Shown: piece after piece, positions 19,096-27,378 of the stretch
Numbering within the stretch: position 1 is the first letter of the stretch
Layout: every line of letters begins with the position of its first letter
Assembly: GCA_016703005.1 (NCBI GenBank)
Contig: JADJCX010000011.1
Coordinates: forward strand, 58,313 to 122,312
Source: Flavobacteriales bacterium
GTDB taxonomy: Bacteria > Bacteroidota > Bacteroidia > Flavobacteriales_F > PHOS-HE28
Length of the DNA stretch: 64,000 bases
Direction of reading: 5' to 3'
Notes under the pieces: generated by a model
What the model was told of the DNA's origin: nothing
Seen by the model: only the letters and a program-made list of their open reading frames with translations
Database searches by the model: none
Made by a program: the position numbers and the translations under genes

Positions 19096-19146
19096 GCGCA
19101 AGTCTTGCTAGTTGATCCGTTGTCGTCCGGTGTTTCCGCGCGCGGC

Positions 19147-19154
19147 TACTTTCG
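19147..19154 (+). promoter_or_regulatory. TAnnTTCG promoter-like element (TACTTTCG)
   Basis: The element is 25 nt upstream of the isocitrate dehydrogenase ATG. Confidence 0.5.
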
Positions 19155-19179
19155 CGGCCACTAAATCCCTGCAAGCAAC

Positions 19180-20406
19180 ATGTCGAAGATCAAGGTGGCG
19201 AAACCCGTAGTGGAACTGGATGGTGATGAGATGACCCGCATCATTTGGAAGTGGATCAAGGACCAACTGATCCTGCCTTACGTGGATGTGCCCATCGAGT
19301 ACTATGATCTCGGAATCGAATACCGCGACAAGACGGACGACAAGGTGACGGTGGAAAGCGCCAAGGCGATCCAGAAACACAACGTTGGTATCAAATGCGC
19401 GACGATCACACCGGATGAAGCGCGCGTGAAAGAATTCGGGTTGAAGCAGATGTGGAAGAGCCCGAACGGCACCATCCGCAACATCCTCAACGGCACCGTC
19501 TTCCGCGAGCCCATCGTGATCAAGAACATCCCGCGCTTGGTGCCGGGCTGGACCCAACCGATCGTCATCGGTCGTGATGCGTTCGGTGACCAGCACCGCG
19601 TCACGGATGCCGTGATCAAGGGCAAGGGCAAACTCACCATGACCTTCACACCGGAGGACGGTAGCGCACCACAGAACTGGGAGATCTACCAGTACGATGG
19701 TAACGGTGTTGCACTCGCGATGTACAACACCGACGAGAGCATCGAGGGCTTCGCTCGCAGCTGCTTCAATCTGGCGTTGCAGAAGAAATGGCCACTCTAC
19801 TTCAGCAGCAAGAACACCATCCTGAAGAAATACGATGGCCGCTTCAAGGACATCTTCCAGGACATCTACGAGAAGGACTACGCAGCCGCGTTCAAGGACG
19901 CCAGGATCACCTACGAGCACCGCCTCATCGACGACATGGTGGCCAGCGCATTGAAGTGGAGCGGTGGCTTCATCTGGGCCTGCAAGAACTACGACGGAGA
20001 TGTGCAAAGCGACATCGTGGCTCAGGGCTTCGGTTCACTTGGCCTGATGACCAGCGTGCTCATCACCCCGGATGGCAAGACCATCGAAGCGGAAGCGGCG
20101 CACGGCACGGTGACGCGCCACTACCGGATGCACCAAGAAGGCAAGCCCACGAGCACGAATCCCATCGCCAGCATTTTCGCATGGACGCAAGGCCTCGCGT
20201 TCCGCGGCAAGCTCGATGGCAACGAAGCGCTCATCAACTTCAGCAAGACGCTCGAGCGCACTTGCATCGAAACCGTTGAAGAAGGCAAGATGACCAAGGA
20301 TCTCGCGGTATGCATCCACGGCGACAAAGTCTCGGCCGAACACTACCTCGCCACCGACAAATTCATGGCCGCGTTGCAGGAGGGGTTGGAGAGGAGGATG
20401 GCTTAG
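19180..20406 (+). CDS. icd: NADP-dependent isocitrate dehydrogenase (eukaryotic-type)
   Basis: The 408-aa TCA enzyme converts isocitrate and NADP+ to 2-oxoglutarate, CO2 and NADPH. The sequence follows the homodimeric subfamily found in eukaryotic cytosol and many Bacteroidota rather than E. coli Icd. It starts with VVELDGDEMTRIIWKWIKD and continues with SPNGTIRNILNGTVFREPI (phosphate/substrate loop). It has the metal-binding YDGDVQSDIVAQGFGSLGLMTS and the NADP-binding EAAHGTVTRHYR. Length is typical. It overlaps the convergent YdeI-like gene by 4 bp at the 3' end. Confidence 0.94.
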   Translation: MSKIKVAKPVVELDGDEMTRIIWKWIKDQLILPYVDVPIEYYDLGIEYRDKTDDKVTVESAKAIQKHNVGIKCATITPDEARVKEFGLKQMWKSPNGTIRNILNGTVFREPIVIKNIPRLVPGWTQPIVIGRDAFGDQHRVTDAVIKGKGKLTMTFTPEDGSAPQNWEIYQYDGNGVALAMYNTDESIEGFARSCFNLALQKKWPLYFSSKNTILKKYDGRFKDIFQDIYEKDYAAAFKDARITYEHRLIDDMVASALKWSGGFIWACKNYDGDVQSDIVAQGFGSLGLMTSVLITPDGKTIEAEAAHGTVTRHYRMHQEGKPTSTNPIASIFAWTQGLAFRGKLDGNEALINFSKTLERTCIETVEEGKMTKDLAVCIHGDKVSAEHYLATDKFMAALQEGLERRMA

Positions 20407-21008
20407 GCCGTTCGCCCTCCCGGACGGGTGAACTGCCGCAACTTCTTCCCGTTGCAGCAATGCTCGATGAGACTTGCCAAGCGTTTCTCGCGGGTGGCTT
20501 CCTGCTTGGCGCTCATTACCCACCACGCGGCGGCTTTGCTGTAGCTGGGTTGCACTGCTTTCCAGAAGGCCCAAGCAGGCTTATCTGCTTTCAGCCGCTT
20601 CTCATAGGCCGGTGAAAGTCCCACGGCGTTGCGTTCGTAGCTGTATTGTTCACTGCGCACGGCATCGCGTGCTTCGAAAGCCGCAATGCCTGCTGGTGTC
20701 ATTTCACCCGCCGCGATCAATTCCTCTGCTCGTTTGATGTTCCGTGAACTCCAAATGCTCTTGCTCCGCCTTAGCGCAAAACGCATGACGAAGCGATCGG
20801 TCTTGCTGCCGTAGCGCACGGCTTCCGTCCAGCCATAACAAAGCATAAGGTCGGCGGCTTCGGGGTACGTGACGCCTTCGTCCTTGGCTGCCTGCTTCAC
20901 CAACTCGGCCCAAAGCTCTTTGGCCGTTGCGTGATTACGCTGCAACCAGCGCCGCAGGTCTTGCGCGTCTGCAAAGACAGTGGGTTCGACAGGTGGGCCG
21001 GAAGCCAT
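20403..21008 (-). CDS. YdeI/OmpD-associated family protein
   Basis: The 201-aa protein starts at ATG 21008 (MASGPPVEPTVFADAQDLRRWL). Characteristic blocks are ELWAELVKQAAKDEGVTYPEA, YGWTEAVRYGSKTD, RFALRRSKSIWSSRNIKRAEELIAAG and the C-terminal SLIEHCCNGKKLR. The family is widespread and is named for E. coli YdeI, but its biochemical activity is not established. A TATTTTCG element lies 7 nt before the ATG. It converges with icd with a 4-bp overlap of stop codons. Confidence 0.8.
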   Translation of the reverse strand: MASGPPVEPTVFADAQDLRRWLQRNHATAKELWAELVKQAAKDEGVTYPEAADLMLCYGWTEAVRYGSKTDRFVMRFALRRSKSIWSSRNIKRAEELIAAGEMTPAGIAAFEARDAVRSEQYSYERNAVGLSPAYEKRLKADKPAWAFWKAVQPSYSKAAAWWVMSAKQEATREKRLASLIEHCCNGKKLRQFTRPGGRTA

Positions 21009-21015
21009 GTTGAGC

Positions 21016-21023
21016 CGAAAATA
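21016..21023 (-). promoter_or_regulatory. TAnnTTCG promoter-like element (TATTTTCG)
   Basis: The element is 7 nt upstream of the YdeI-like ATG, again implying an extremely short leader. Confidence 0.4.
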
Positions 21024-21065
21024 GGATCGCTTGCAACGCGTTTCATCTTTGCCAACACAATAGAC

Positions 21066-21096
21066 TCTCATTGTCTGATCATCTCATTGTCTGATC
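21066..21096. repeat. two tandem copies of a 15-bp sequence
   Basis: TCTCATTGTCTGATC occurs at 21066-21080 and again at 21082-21096, separated by one A. It lies in the divergent spacer between the YdeI-like gene and the MATE gene. It could be a duplicated operator half or a simple slippage product. Confidence 0.6.
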
Positions 21097-21111
21097 TTCA
21101 GATCCCTGTCT

Positions 21112-22296
21112 TTGCGTTCCTCTCCCCACCCCATCACCCGCCGCGATCTCGATCGTTTGGCCATCCCGGCGATCATCAGCGGCATTGCGGAGCCGCTGAT
21201 CGCGCTGGTGGACATGGCGTACGTGGGGAGATTGGGCACGGCCGACTTGGCCGCCGTAGGCATTGGTAGCAGCTTCTTTTTGCTGGTGGTGTGGGTGCTG
21301 GCGCAAACCCGCAGTGCGGTGCTGGCGGTTGTTGCGCGTTACTACGGCGAGCAGCGTTTGAGCGAAGTCCACGGACTGGTGCCGCTCGCGGTGTGGATGA
21401 ACTTCGGTTTAGGCCTGCTCTTCTTCGGCATCACGAACGCCTTCTCGACGCAGATCTTCCAACTGTACAACGCGGAGGGCGATGTGCTCGCAAAGTGTGT
21501 GGCCTACTACCACATCCGCAGCTTCGGTTTCCCGTTCGTGCTGGCCACGTTCGCGCTCACCGGTGCCTTCCGTGGCATGCAGAACCTCAAGTGGAGCATG
21601 TGGATCAGCATCTTCGGTGCGATCGTCAACCTCCTGCTGAACCCGCTGTTGATCTTCGGCTACGGCGGCTTTCCGCAACTGGGCATTGAAGGTTCGTCGT
21701 GGGCCAGCCTGGTGGCCCAACTGAGCATGTTCGTCTTCGCCACTGTGGTGCTGAAGACGCGCACGCCCTTCCCGCTGTTCCCCACAACGTGGCGCCACCC
21801 GGAACTGAAGTCATTGTGGTTGTTGAGCGGCAATCTGTTCGCGCGCACCATTGCCCTCAACGCCTGCTACTACTTGGGCGCACGCTACGCGGCGGGCTAT
21901 GGGCTTCTCCAAAGCGCGGCGCACAGCATCGCTATGAACATCTGGCTCTTCAGCGCCTTCTTCATCGATGGTTACGCCGCCGCCGGCAGTGTTCTCGTCG
22001 GTCGCTTCAACGGGGAGCGGAACTGGGCCGCGTTGTACCGTGTGAGCTGGCAAGTGGTGCGGCGCAGCGTATTGATCGGTGCGATCCTGGCGGCGATTTA
22101 CGGCATCGGCTACCTATGGATCGGCGGCCTCTTCACCAAAGCCTCCGACACGTTGGTGCTGTTCAACGCCGTGTTCTGGTTGGTCATCATCACGCAACCG
22201 ATCAACGCGGTGGCGTTCGCCTTCGATGGCATTTACAAAGGTGTGGGCGATGGCAAGAGCCTGCGCAACGTATTGCGTCGACCACCGCCGAAGTGA
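21112..22296 (+). CDS. MATE family efflux transporter, C-terminally short
   Basis: The 394-aa inner-membrane protein has about ten helices and the DinF-branch pattern: RLAIPAIISGIAEPLIALVDMAYVGRLG at the start, GAFRGMQN, and NPLLIFGYGG at the end of the first bundle. MATE proteins export drugs or metabolites using Na+ or H+ gradients. Family members run about 440-460 aa. This one stops soon after FDGIYKGVGDGKSLRN, so the last helices are missing, by a real deletion or an assembly error. No ATG is available near the start. TTG at 21112 is the best start, with ATG 21214 too far inside the first helix. Confidence 0.8.
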   Translation: MRSSPHPITRRDLDRLAIPAIISGIAEPLIALVDMAYVGRLGTADLAAVGIGSSFFLLVVWVLAQTRSAVLAVVARYYGEQRLSEVHGLVPLAVWMNFGLGLLFFGITNAFSTQIFQLYNAEGDVLAKCVAYYHIRSFGFPFVLATFALTGAFRGMQNLKWSMWISIFGAIVNLLLNPLLIFGYGGFPQLGIEGSSWASLVAQLSMFVFATVVLKTRTPFPLFPTTWRHPELKSLWLLSGNLFARTIALNACYYLGARYAAGYGLLQSAAHSIAMNIWLFSAFFIDGYAAAGSVLVGRFNGERNWAALYRVSWQVVRRSVLIGAILAAIYGIGYLWIGGLFTKASDTLVLFNAVFWLVIITQPINAVAFAFDGIYKGVGDGKSLRNVLRRPPPK

Positions 22297-22314
22297 GGGT
22301 TCATAGGCTCCCGC

Positions 22315-22322
22315 TACCTTCG
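22315..22322 (+). promoter_or_regulatory. TAnnTTCG promoter-like element (TACCTTCG)
   Basis: The element is 10 nt upstream of the ATG at 22333. It may drive the beta-barrel gene and the pigment operon that follows it. Confidence 0.45.
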
Positions 22323-22332
22323 GGCCGTACGG

Positions 22333-22926
22333 ATGAAAACGCACTTTGAACGCGCACTGCGCCATGGGCTGTTGGTTTTACTGTCACTGACCTGTGCTAC
22401 AGCTCATGCCCAGGACTACGCTGGTGAAGAAGAGACCGAAGAGCCGAAGGAAAAAGACACCCGGACGCTGAAGGAAAGACTGTTCTGGGGCGGTGGCATC
22501 AACATCGGCTTCGGCACGGTAACCAACATCGGTGTGGAGCCCATCATCGGGTACAAAGTGGATCGCGCCAACCGATGGAGCGTGGGCGTAGGCGGCACGT
22601 ACAACTACTTCCGACAGAATACCGCGGCCTACAACTACGAAACCAGCATCTACGGCTACAAAGCCTTCACGCGCTACAAGATCCTGCCACAGTTCTTCGT
22701 GCACAGCGAATTCAACCAGTTCAGCTACCAGCTGTACAACGGCGGTGCAGGCCCGCGTGATCGCCTGTGGATACCCTACCTACTTGTTGGCGGAGGTTAT
22801 GCAGCCAACATCGGCGGAAGGACCTACCTCACCTTCCAAGCGCTGTGGGATGTGATCCAAGACCCCAACAGTCCCTACCGCGCTGGCACGCCGTTCATTA
22901 CCGGCGGCTTTGCTGTTGGTTTCTGA
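22333..22926 (+). CDS. outer membrane beta-barrel protein
   Basis: The 197-aa exported protein has a signal peptide ending in TAHA and a mature start QDYAGEEETEEPKEKDTRT. Barrel-like strands follow (INIGFGTVTNIGVEPIIGYKV, WSVGVGGTYNYF, and a closing FITGGFAVGF). No specific family is recognised. It ends 9 bp before the C45 acyltransferase gene on the same strand, so it may be co-transcribed with the pigment genes. A link to pigment placement in the outer membrane is only a guess. Confidence 0.7.
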   Translation: MKTHFERALRHGLLVLLSLTCATAHAQDYAGEEETEEPKEKDTRTLKERLFWGGGINIGFGTVTNIGVEPIIGYKVDRANRWSVGVGGTYNYFRQNTAAYNYETSIYGYKAFTRYKILPQFFVHSEFNQFSYQLYNGGAGPRDRLWIPYLLVGGGYAANIGGRTYLTFQALWDVIQDPNSPYRAGTPFITGGFAVGF

Positions 22927-22935
22927 CGCGCAACG

Positions 22936-24666
22936 TTGTCCATGCCCGCAAACACTGGAGCACCTGCCGCTGTGAAGCGACCACACCGTTGGTTGCGTAG
23001 ATTGGGTCGCGTTGCGGTCGGCCTGGTGGTGGTCATGATCGTTTGCCTGTTCTGGTTCTGGCTCGTGGTGCGCGTGCCCGAGCCAGTGACTTCCACCGAT
23101 GACCTTGCCCTGCCCGTTCGCTCGCTCGATGCCAACGGTCGATGGCGCATCGGCAACAACTGGCTGGGGAAGAACGGCCACGGCTTGTACGAAGTGTACA
23201 TAGAAGGCAACGATCTGCAGCGCGGTATGACGTACGGCGTGCTCGCGCAGGAACTCATCGTGAGGCAGGAAGAGATCTTCGTGGACCGCCTGCGGAAACT
23301 GGTGCCCAACGAAAGTTGGTTGCACACGCTGAAGTACTTCACGGCCTGGTTCAATCGCGACCTGCCGGAACATGTGCCATTGGAGTTCGAACGCGAGATT
23401 TTCGGCGTGAGCCGCTCGTTCTCCGATGACTACGACTTCATCGGGCCGAAGTACCACCGCGCACTCAACTACCATGCGGCGCATGATATCGGTCACGCAC
23501 TGCAGGATCTGGCACTGGTAGGTTGCACCAGTTTCGCGGCTTGGGACAGCGCCACCGCCGATGGTGGCCTGTTGATCGCGCGCAACTTCGATTTCTATCT
23601 GGGCGAGGAATTCGCGAAGGACAAACTCATCACGTTCGTGAACCCCATCGGTGGCATACCCTTCATGACGGTGAGCTGGGGGGGCTTCATGGGCGCGGCC
23701 AGTGGCATGAACACCGAAGGACTGACCGTGACCATCAACGCCGCGAAGAGCGCGACACCGTTCGGTGCGAAGATGCCCATCAGCCTGTTGGCGCGTGAGA
23801 TCCTGGAGCATGCGGCAACGATCGACAGCGCCATTGCCATTGCCAGCCGTCGTGAGGTATTCGTGAGCGAATCGATACTGGTAGGCAGTGCACGCGATCG
23901 TCGTGCAGTGATCATCGAAAAAGCACCGGATGGTATGGACATCACTTCGACCGAAGGCGATCGACTGGTATGTGCGAACCATTACCAGAGCGATCTATTC
24001 AAAGACAGCGAAGCGAATACCATCAACATGCGCAAGAGCGACAGCATGTCACGTTGGAAACGCATGGAGGCACTGCTCGATGCCGAGGACACGCTCGATG
24101 CGACGTCGGCGGTGATGATCCTGCGCGACCGCAAAGGGCCTGACGGGAGCGACGTAGGCATGGGTAATCCGATGAGCATCAACCAGCTGATCGCACACCA
24201 TGGCATCGTATTCCAACCGGAAAAACGCCGCGTGTGGGTAAGCAGCTACCCTTATCAGGAAGGTGCGTTCGTGTGCTACGACATCACCACGGTGTTCAGT
24301 CGTTGCGCCACCAACAGCGTGACCGGTCCGGTGCATGAAGAAGCGTTGACCATCGCTGCCGATCCGTTCCTGACTTCTCCTGCCATGCAGGAACATGTGC
24401 TGTTCGCTCGTTTGCACAGCGAGATACACGATCACGTGCTGGCTGGCAAACCCTACCGACTAAGTACAGAGGATGAAGCGGCATTCATCGCCAGCAATCC
24501 ACGCAGCTACCTCACCTTCGCCGATCTTGGCGACCTATACCGGAGCCGGAAAGAATGCGCAAAGGCTATCCTGTTCTATACGCAAGCATTGGAACGGACC
24601 GTCGCCTCTGAAGCTGAACGCCAACGGATAACGGAAGCCATAGCCGAATGCAACCCGCGACCATGA
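22936..24666 (+). CDS. C45-family autoproteolytic acyltransferase/hydrolase
   Basis: The 576-aa protein is anchored by one helix (about residues 24-46) and belongs to the Ntn-hydrolase C45 (acyl-CoA:6-aminopenicillanate acyltransferase-like) family. The likely self-processing nucleophile is Cys197 in LVGCTSFAAWDS. It is followed by LLIARNFDFY and MTVSWGGFMGAASGMNTEGL, the classic pattern after the cleaved bond. C45 enzymes transfer or hydrolyse acyl groups on amides. A homologue is commonly found in flexirubin-type clusters, where it could join or trim the polyene acyl chain. It starts 9 bp after the beta-barrel gene and overlaps the ligase gene by 19 bp. Confidence 0.75.
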   Translation: MSMPANTGAPAAVKRPHRWLRRLGRVAVGLVVVMIVCLFWFWLVVRVPEPVTSTDDLALPVRSLDANGRWRIGNNWLGKNGHGLYEVYIEGNDLQRGMTYGVLAQELIVRQEEIFVDRLRKLVPNESWLHTLKYFTAWFNRDLPEHVPLEFEREIFGVSRSFSDDYDFIGPKYHRALNYHAAHDIGHALQDLALVGCTSFAAWDSATADGGLLIARNFDFYLGEEFAKDKLITFVNPIGGIPFMTVSWGGFMGAASGMNTEGLTVTINAAKSATPFGAKMPISLLAREILEHAATIDSAIAIASRREVFVSESILVGSARDRRAVIIEKAPDGMDITSTEGDRLVCANHYQSDLFKDSEANTINMRKSDSMSRWKRMEALLDAEDTLDATSAVMILRDRKGPDGSDVGMGNPMSINQLIAHHGIVFQPEKRRVWVSSYPYQEGAFVCYDITTVFSRCATNSVTGPVHEEALTIAADPFLTSPAMQEHVLFARLHSEIHDHVLAGKPYRLSTEDEAAFIASNPRSYLTFADLGDLYRSRKECAKAILFYTQALERTVASEAERQRITEAIAECNPRP

Positions 24667-25952
24667 GCCCTTCCGGCACGGCACAGCTTGTGGACCGTAA
24701 AACTTGGGAAGCCGCACAGGTCGCGTTGTTGCGCTCCCACATCACCGATCTACACCAGCGTTCGCCGTGGTACCGCAACCTCTTTGCTGCGAACGGCATC
24801 AACCCCGCCGATCTGCGGACCCTGGCCGATCTGGCAACGTTCCCGTTCACGGTGCGGGAGCAATTGGAAAAGCACAACGATAGGTTCCTCGCAGTTCCTG
24901 CGAATGCGATCCGCGATCACGCCACAACCAGCGGCACCATGGGCCAGCCGGTGCCGTTGCCACAAACCGAACATGACCTGCAACGCTTGGCGCGCAACGA
25001 GGAAGGCAGTTTGCGCTTGGCCGGTGTCACCGCCAGCGATACCGTGCAATTGATGACCACCATCGACAAGCGCTTCATGGCTGGGCTCGCCTACCAAATG
25101 GGCGTGCGCGCCATCGGCGCGGCCATGGTGCGCATGGGGCCCGGCGATGCAGCAGGTCAGTGGGATGCTATCGCTCGCTTCAAGCCTACGGTGCTCATAG
25201 CAGTGCCGTCGTTCGTGCTGCGCATGTTGGAGCACGCACAACGCGCGGGTATCGATCCGCGTGCGAGCAGCGTGCGCACGATCGTGTGCATCGGCGAACC
25301 CGTTACGAACGCCGAACAGCAACCGAACGCGCTGGCGGCGCGCATTAACGAACACTGGCCCGTAACGCTCCTGAGCACCTATGCCAGCACCGAAATGTGC
25401 ACGGCCAGCACCGAGCGTGAACCCTGTGGTGGCGCTGTTGTGCAAAGCGGGTTGATACACGTGGAGATCGTCGACGACCAGGACCGACCGCTGCCGATGG
25501 GCGAGCCCGGCGAGGTGATCGCTACACCGTTCGGCGTGGAAGGCATGCCCCTGTTGCGCTACCGCACCGGCGACATCTGCACACAGCGTGAAGCCCACGG
25601 ACCGAACGGCTACGAATTGCGTTTGGGCCCGGTGCTCGGCCGCAAACAGCAGCGCCTGAAGATCAAAGGCACCACGGTGTTCCCGGCGCAAGTGCTCGAT
25701 GCGCTGGCAGGATGCCGGGAAGTCTCGAACTACGTTGCGCTCGCTGGCAGTGATGAACTGGGGCAGGACACGTTGAAAGTGCTGGTGGATACGCCCGAAG
25801 CACAGTTGCCTCCCGTGCTGGAACAACTCCGTAGCCGCTTGCGTGTGGCACCTGTAGTGGAGTGTGCCGATACGAAGCACATCGATACTTTGGCCACGCC
25901 AACGGGGGCGCGGAAACCACAGCGATTCATCGACCAACGGGCACAGCGCTGA
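24648..25952 (+). CDS. AMP-dependent acyl-CoA/ACP ligase (PaaK-like), probable aryl starter activation
   Basis: The 434-aa protein is of the phenylacetate-CoA ligase branch of the ANL superfamily. It has the nucleotide loop TTSGTMGQP (about residue 90), the adenylate motif TYASTEMCT (about 245) and YRTGDIC (about 305), then a C-terminal domain with KIKGTTVFPAQV. It would adenylate an aromatic acid such as 4-coumarate, made by the ammonia-lyase at 33933, and pass it to CoA or an ACP as the polyene starter. The substrate is inferred from context. It overlaps the preceding gene by 19 bp. Alternative start: ATG 24663 (MSPSGTAQ). Confidence 0.78.
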   Translation: MQPATMSPSGTAQLVDRKTWEAAQVALLRSHITDLHQRSPWYRNLFAANGINPADLRTLADLATFPFTVREQLEKHNDRFLAVPANAIRDHATTSGTMGQPVPLPQTEHDLQRLARNEEGSLRLAGVTASDTVQLMTTIDKRFMAGLAYQMGVRAIGAAMVRMGPGDAAGQWDAIARFKPTVLIAVPSFVLRMLEHAQRAGIDPRASSVRTIVCIGEPVTNAEQQPNALAARINEHWPVTLLSTYASTEMCTASTEREPCGGAVVQSGLIHVEIVDDQDRPLPMGEPGEVIATPFGVEGMPLLRYRTGDICTQREAHGPNGYELRLGPVLGRKQQRLKIKGTTVFPAQVLDALAGCREVSNYVALAGSDELGQDTLKVLVDTPEAQLPPVLEQLRSRLRVAPVVECADTKHIDTLATPTGARKPQRFIDQRAQR

Positions 25953-26003
25953 AATGGACCGAAGACGACCGACGGCCCGCGAACAGAAATACCAATCCGG
26001 AAA

Positions 26004-27374
26004 GTGAACAACCAGATCGAACAGTTCGACGTGATCGTGATCGGCGCCGGGCCATCGGGGTCCGTTACGAGCGCGTACCTGAACAAACATGGATTAAAAG
26101 TGCTGGTGCTCGAACGCGCGGTGTTCCCGCGCTTCGTCATTGGCGAAAGCCTGCTGCCACTGAGCATGGGCCATTGGGAAGAAGCGGGACTACTGCCCGA
26201 CCTGATCGAACAGAACTACGCGATCAAACGCGGGGCGCGTTTCATCCGCGACGGCGTGGTGCTCGATCTGGCGTTCGCCGAGAACTTCACCGAAGGTTGG
26301 ACATGGACGTGGCAGGTCCCGCGCGCGCACTTCGACAAAGTGATGGCCGATACGGCAAGTGCCGCAGGTGTCGATATCCGTTACGGCCACGAAGTCACCA
26401 AGGTTGACTTGGAAGCGGACGACCATGCCGTGGTACACGCACGCTGTGGCGACAAGACGATGACGGCGCAAACCCGGTTCATCATCGATAGCAGTGGTTA
26501 TGGTGGAACGCTGGTGAGCCTTTTCGGCCTGAAGGATGAGCCATCAGGCGATGGTCGAATGGCGATGTTCACGCATGTGCCGGAGACGGAGGAGCACCGG
26601 AACATGTACAAGGACCCGATGCAGATCAGCTTCGAGATCGTCGAGACCGATCTCTGGTTCTGGTCCATCCCCTTCAGCAATGGCAGCACCTCGCTCGGCT
26701 TCGTGGGGCACAAGCGCCACTTCAGCGCCATCGAGGAAAGCACCACTACGTCAGATGCATTCAAGAAAATGCTGAAGACCCAGAAGGGATTCAGCACGCG
26801 GTACGACACACCGGAATTCCTGTTCGAGCCGAAGGTGATACGCGACTACGCGCACTACAACGAGAAACTGCACGGCAAACACTATGTGCTCACCGGCAAT
26901 TGCGCGGGCTTCCTGGACCCCGTTTTCAGCAGCGGCGTGGCCTTCGCCACCAACAGCGGACTACTGGCGGCCAAACTGCACCTGAAACAGCGGGCCGGCA
27001 GCGCGGTGGATTGGGAGAAGGATTACGCCGATCCCGTGCGCGAAGGCGCTGCGGTGTTCAGAACGTACATCGATGCCTGGTACAACGGCGATCTCCATAC
27101 CATCTTCTTCGCGCCCGAACTGACACAGAGCATCAAGGAACAGATCGTGAGCGTGTTGGCCGGCTACGTGTGGGACAAGAAGAATCCGTTCGTGGCCAAG
27201 CACGATCGTATCGTGCGCACGCTGGCACAGGTGGTGCGTATGGAAGCCGGCGGCAACGCCAGCGCAGGGAAACTGGATGCTGTTACGGCTGCGTTCGCCA
27301 ATGGCAACGGCAGCGGCGCGCATACGCCGCAGGATGAAAGCAAAGATCAATTGACCGGTGCGAAAGCGCAGTGA
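26004..27374 (+). CDS. FAD-dependent halogenase-like monooxygenase
   Basis: The 456-aa flavoprotein starts at GTG 26004. It has the FAD fold VIVIGAGPSGS (10-20), the halogenase-family FPRFVIGESLLP (41-52), Lys75 in the AIKRGARF segment where flavin halogenases keep the catalytic lysine, and a W-F-W-S-I-P block near 218-223 matching the GWxWxIP signature. It is closest to CmlS-like/tryptophan-halogenase-like enzymes rather than phenol hydroxylases. Some flexirubin-type pigments are ring-chlorinated, which fits the cluster, but relatives also act as plain oxidoreductases. The last about 60 residues are Gly/Ala-rich and look disordered. It lies 51 bp after the ligase and 4 bp before the methyltransferase. 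Confidence 0.68.
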   Translation: MNNQIEQFDVIVIGAGPSGSVTSAYLNKHGLKVLVLERAVFPRFVIGESLLPLSMGHWEEAGLLPDLIEQNYAIKRGARFIRDGVVLDLAFAENFTEGWTWTWQVPRAHFDKVMADTASAAGVDIRYGHEVTKVDLEADDHAVVHARCGDKTMTAQTRFIIDSSGYGGTLVSLFGLKDEPSGDGRMAMFTHVPETEEHRNMYKDPMQISFEIVETDLWFWSIPFSNGSTSLGFVGHKRHFSAIEESTTTSDAFKKMLKTQKGFSTRYDTPEFLFEPKVIRDYAHYNEKLHGKHYVLTGNCAGFLDPVFSSGVAFATNSGLLAAKLHLKQRAGSAVDWEKDYADPVREGAAVFRTYIDAWYNGDLHTIFFAPELTQSIKEQIVSVLAGYVWDKKNPFVAKHDRIVRTLAQVVRMEAGGNASAGKLDAVTAAFANGNGSGAHTPQDESKDQLTGAKAQ

Positions 27375-27378
27375 CGCC

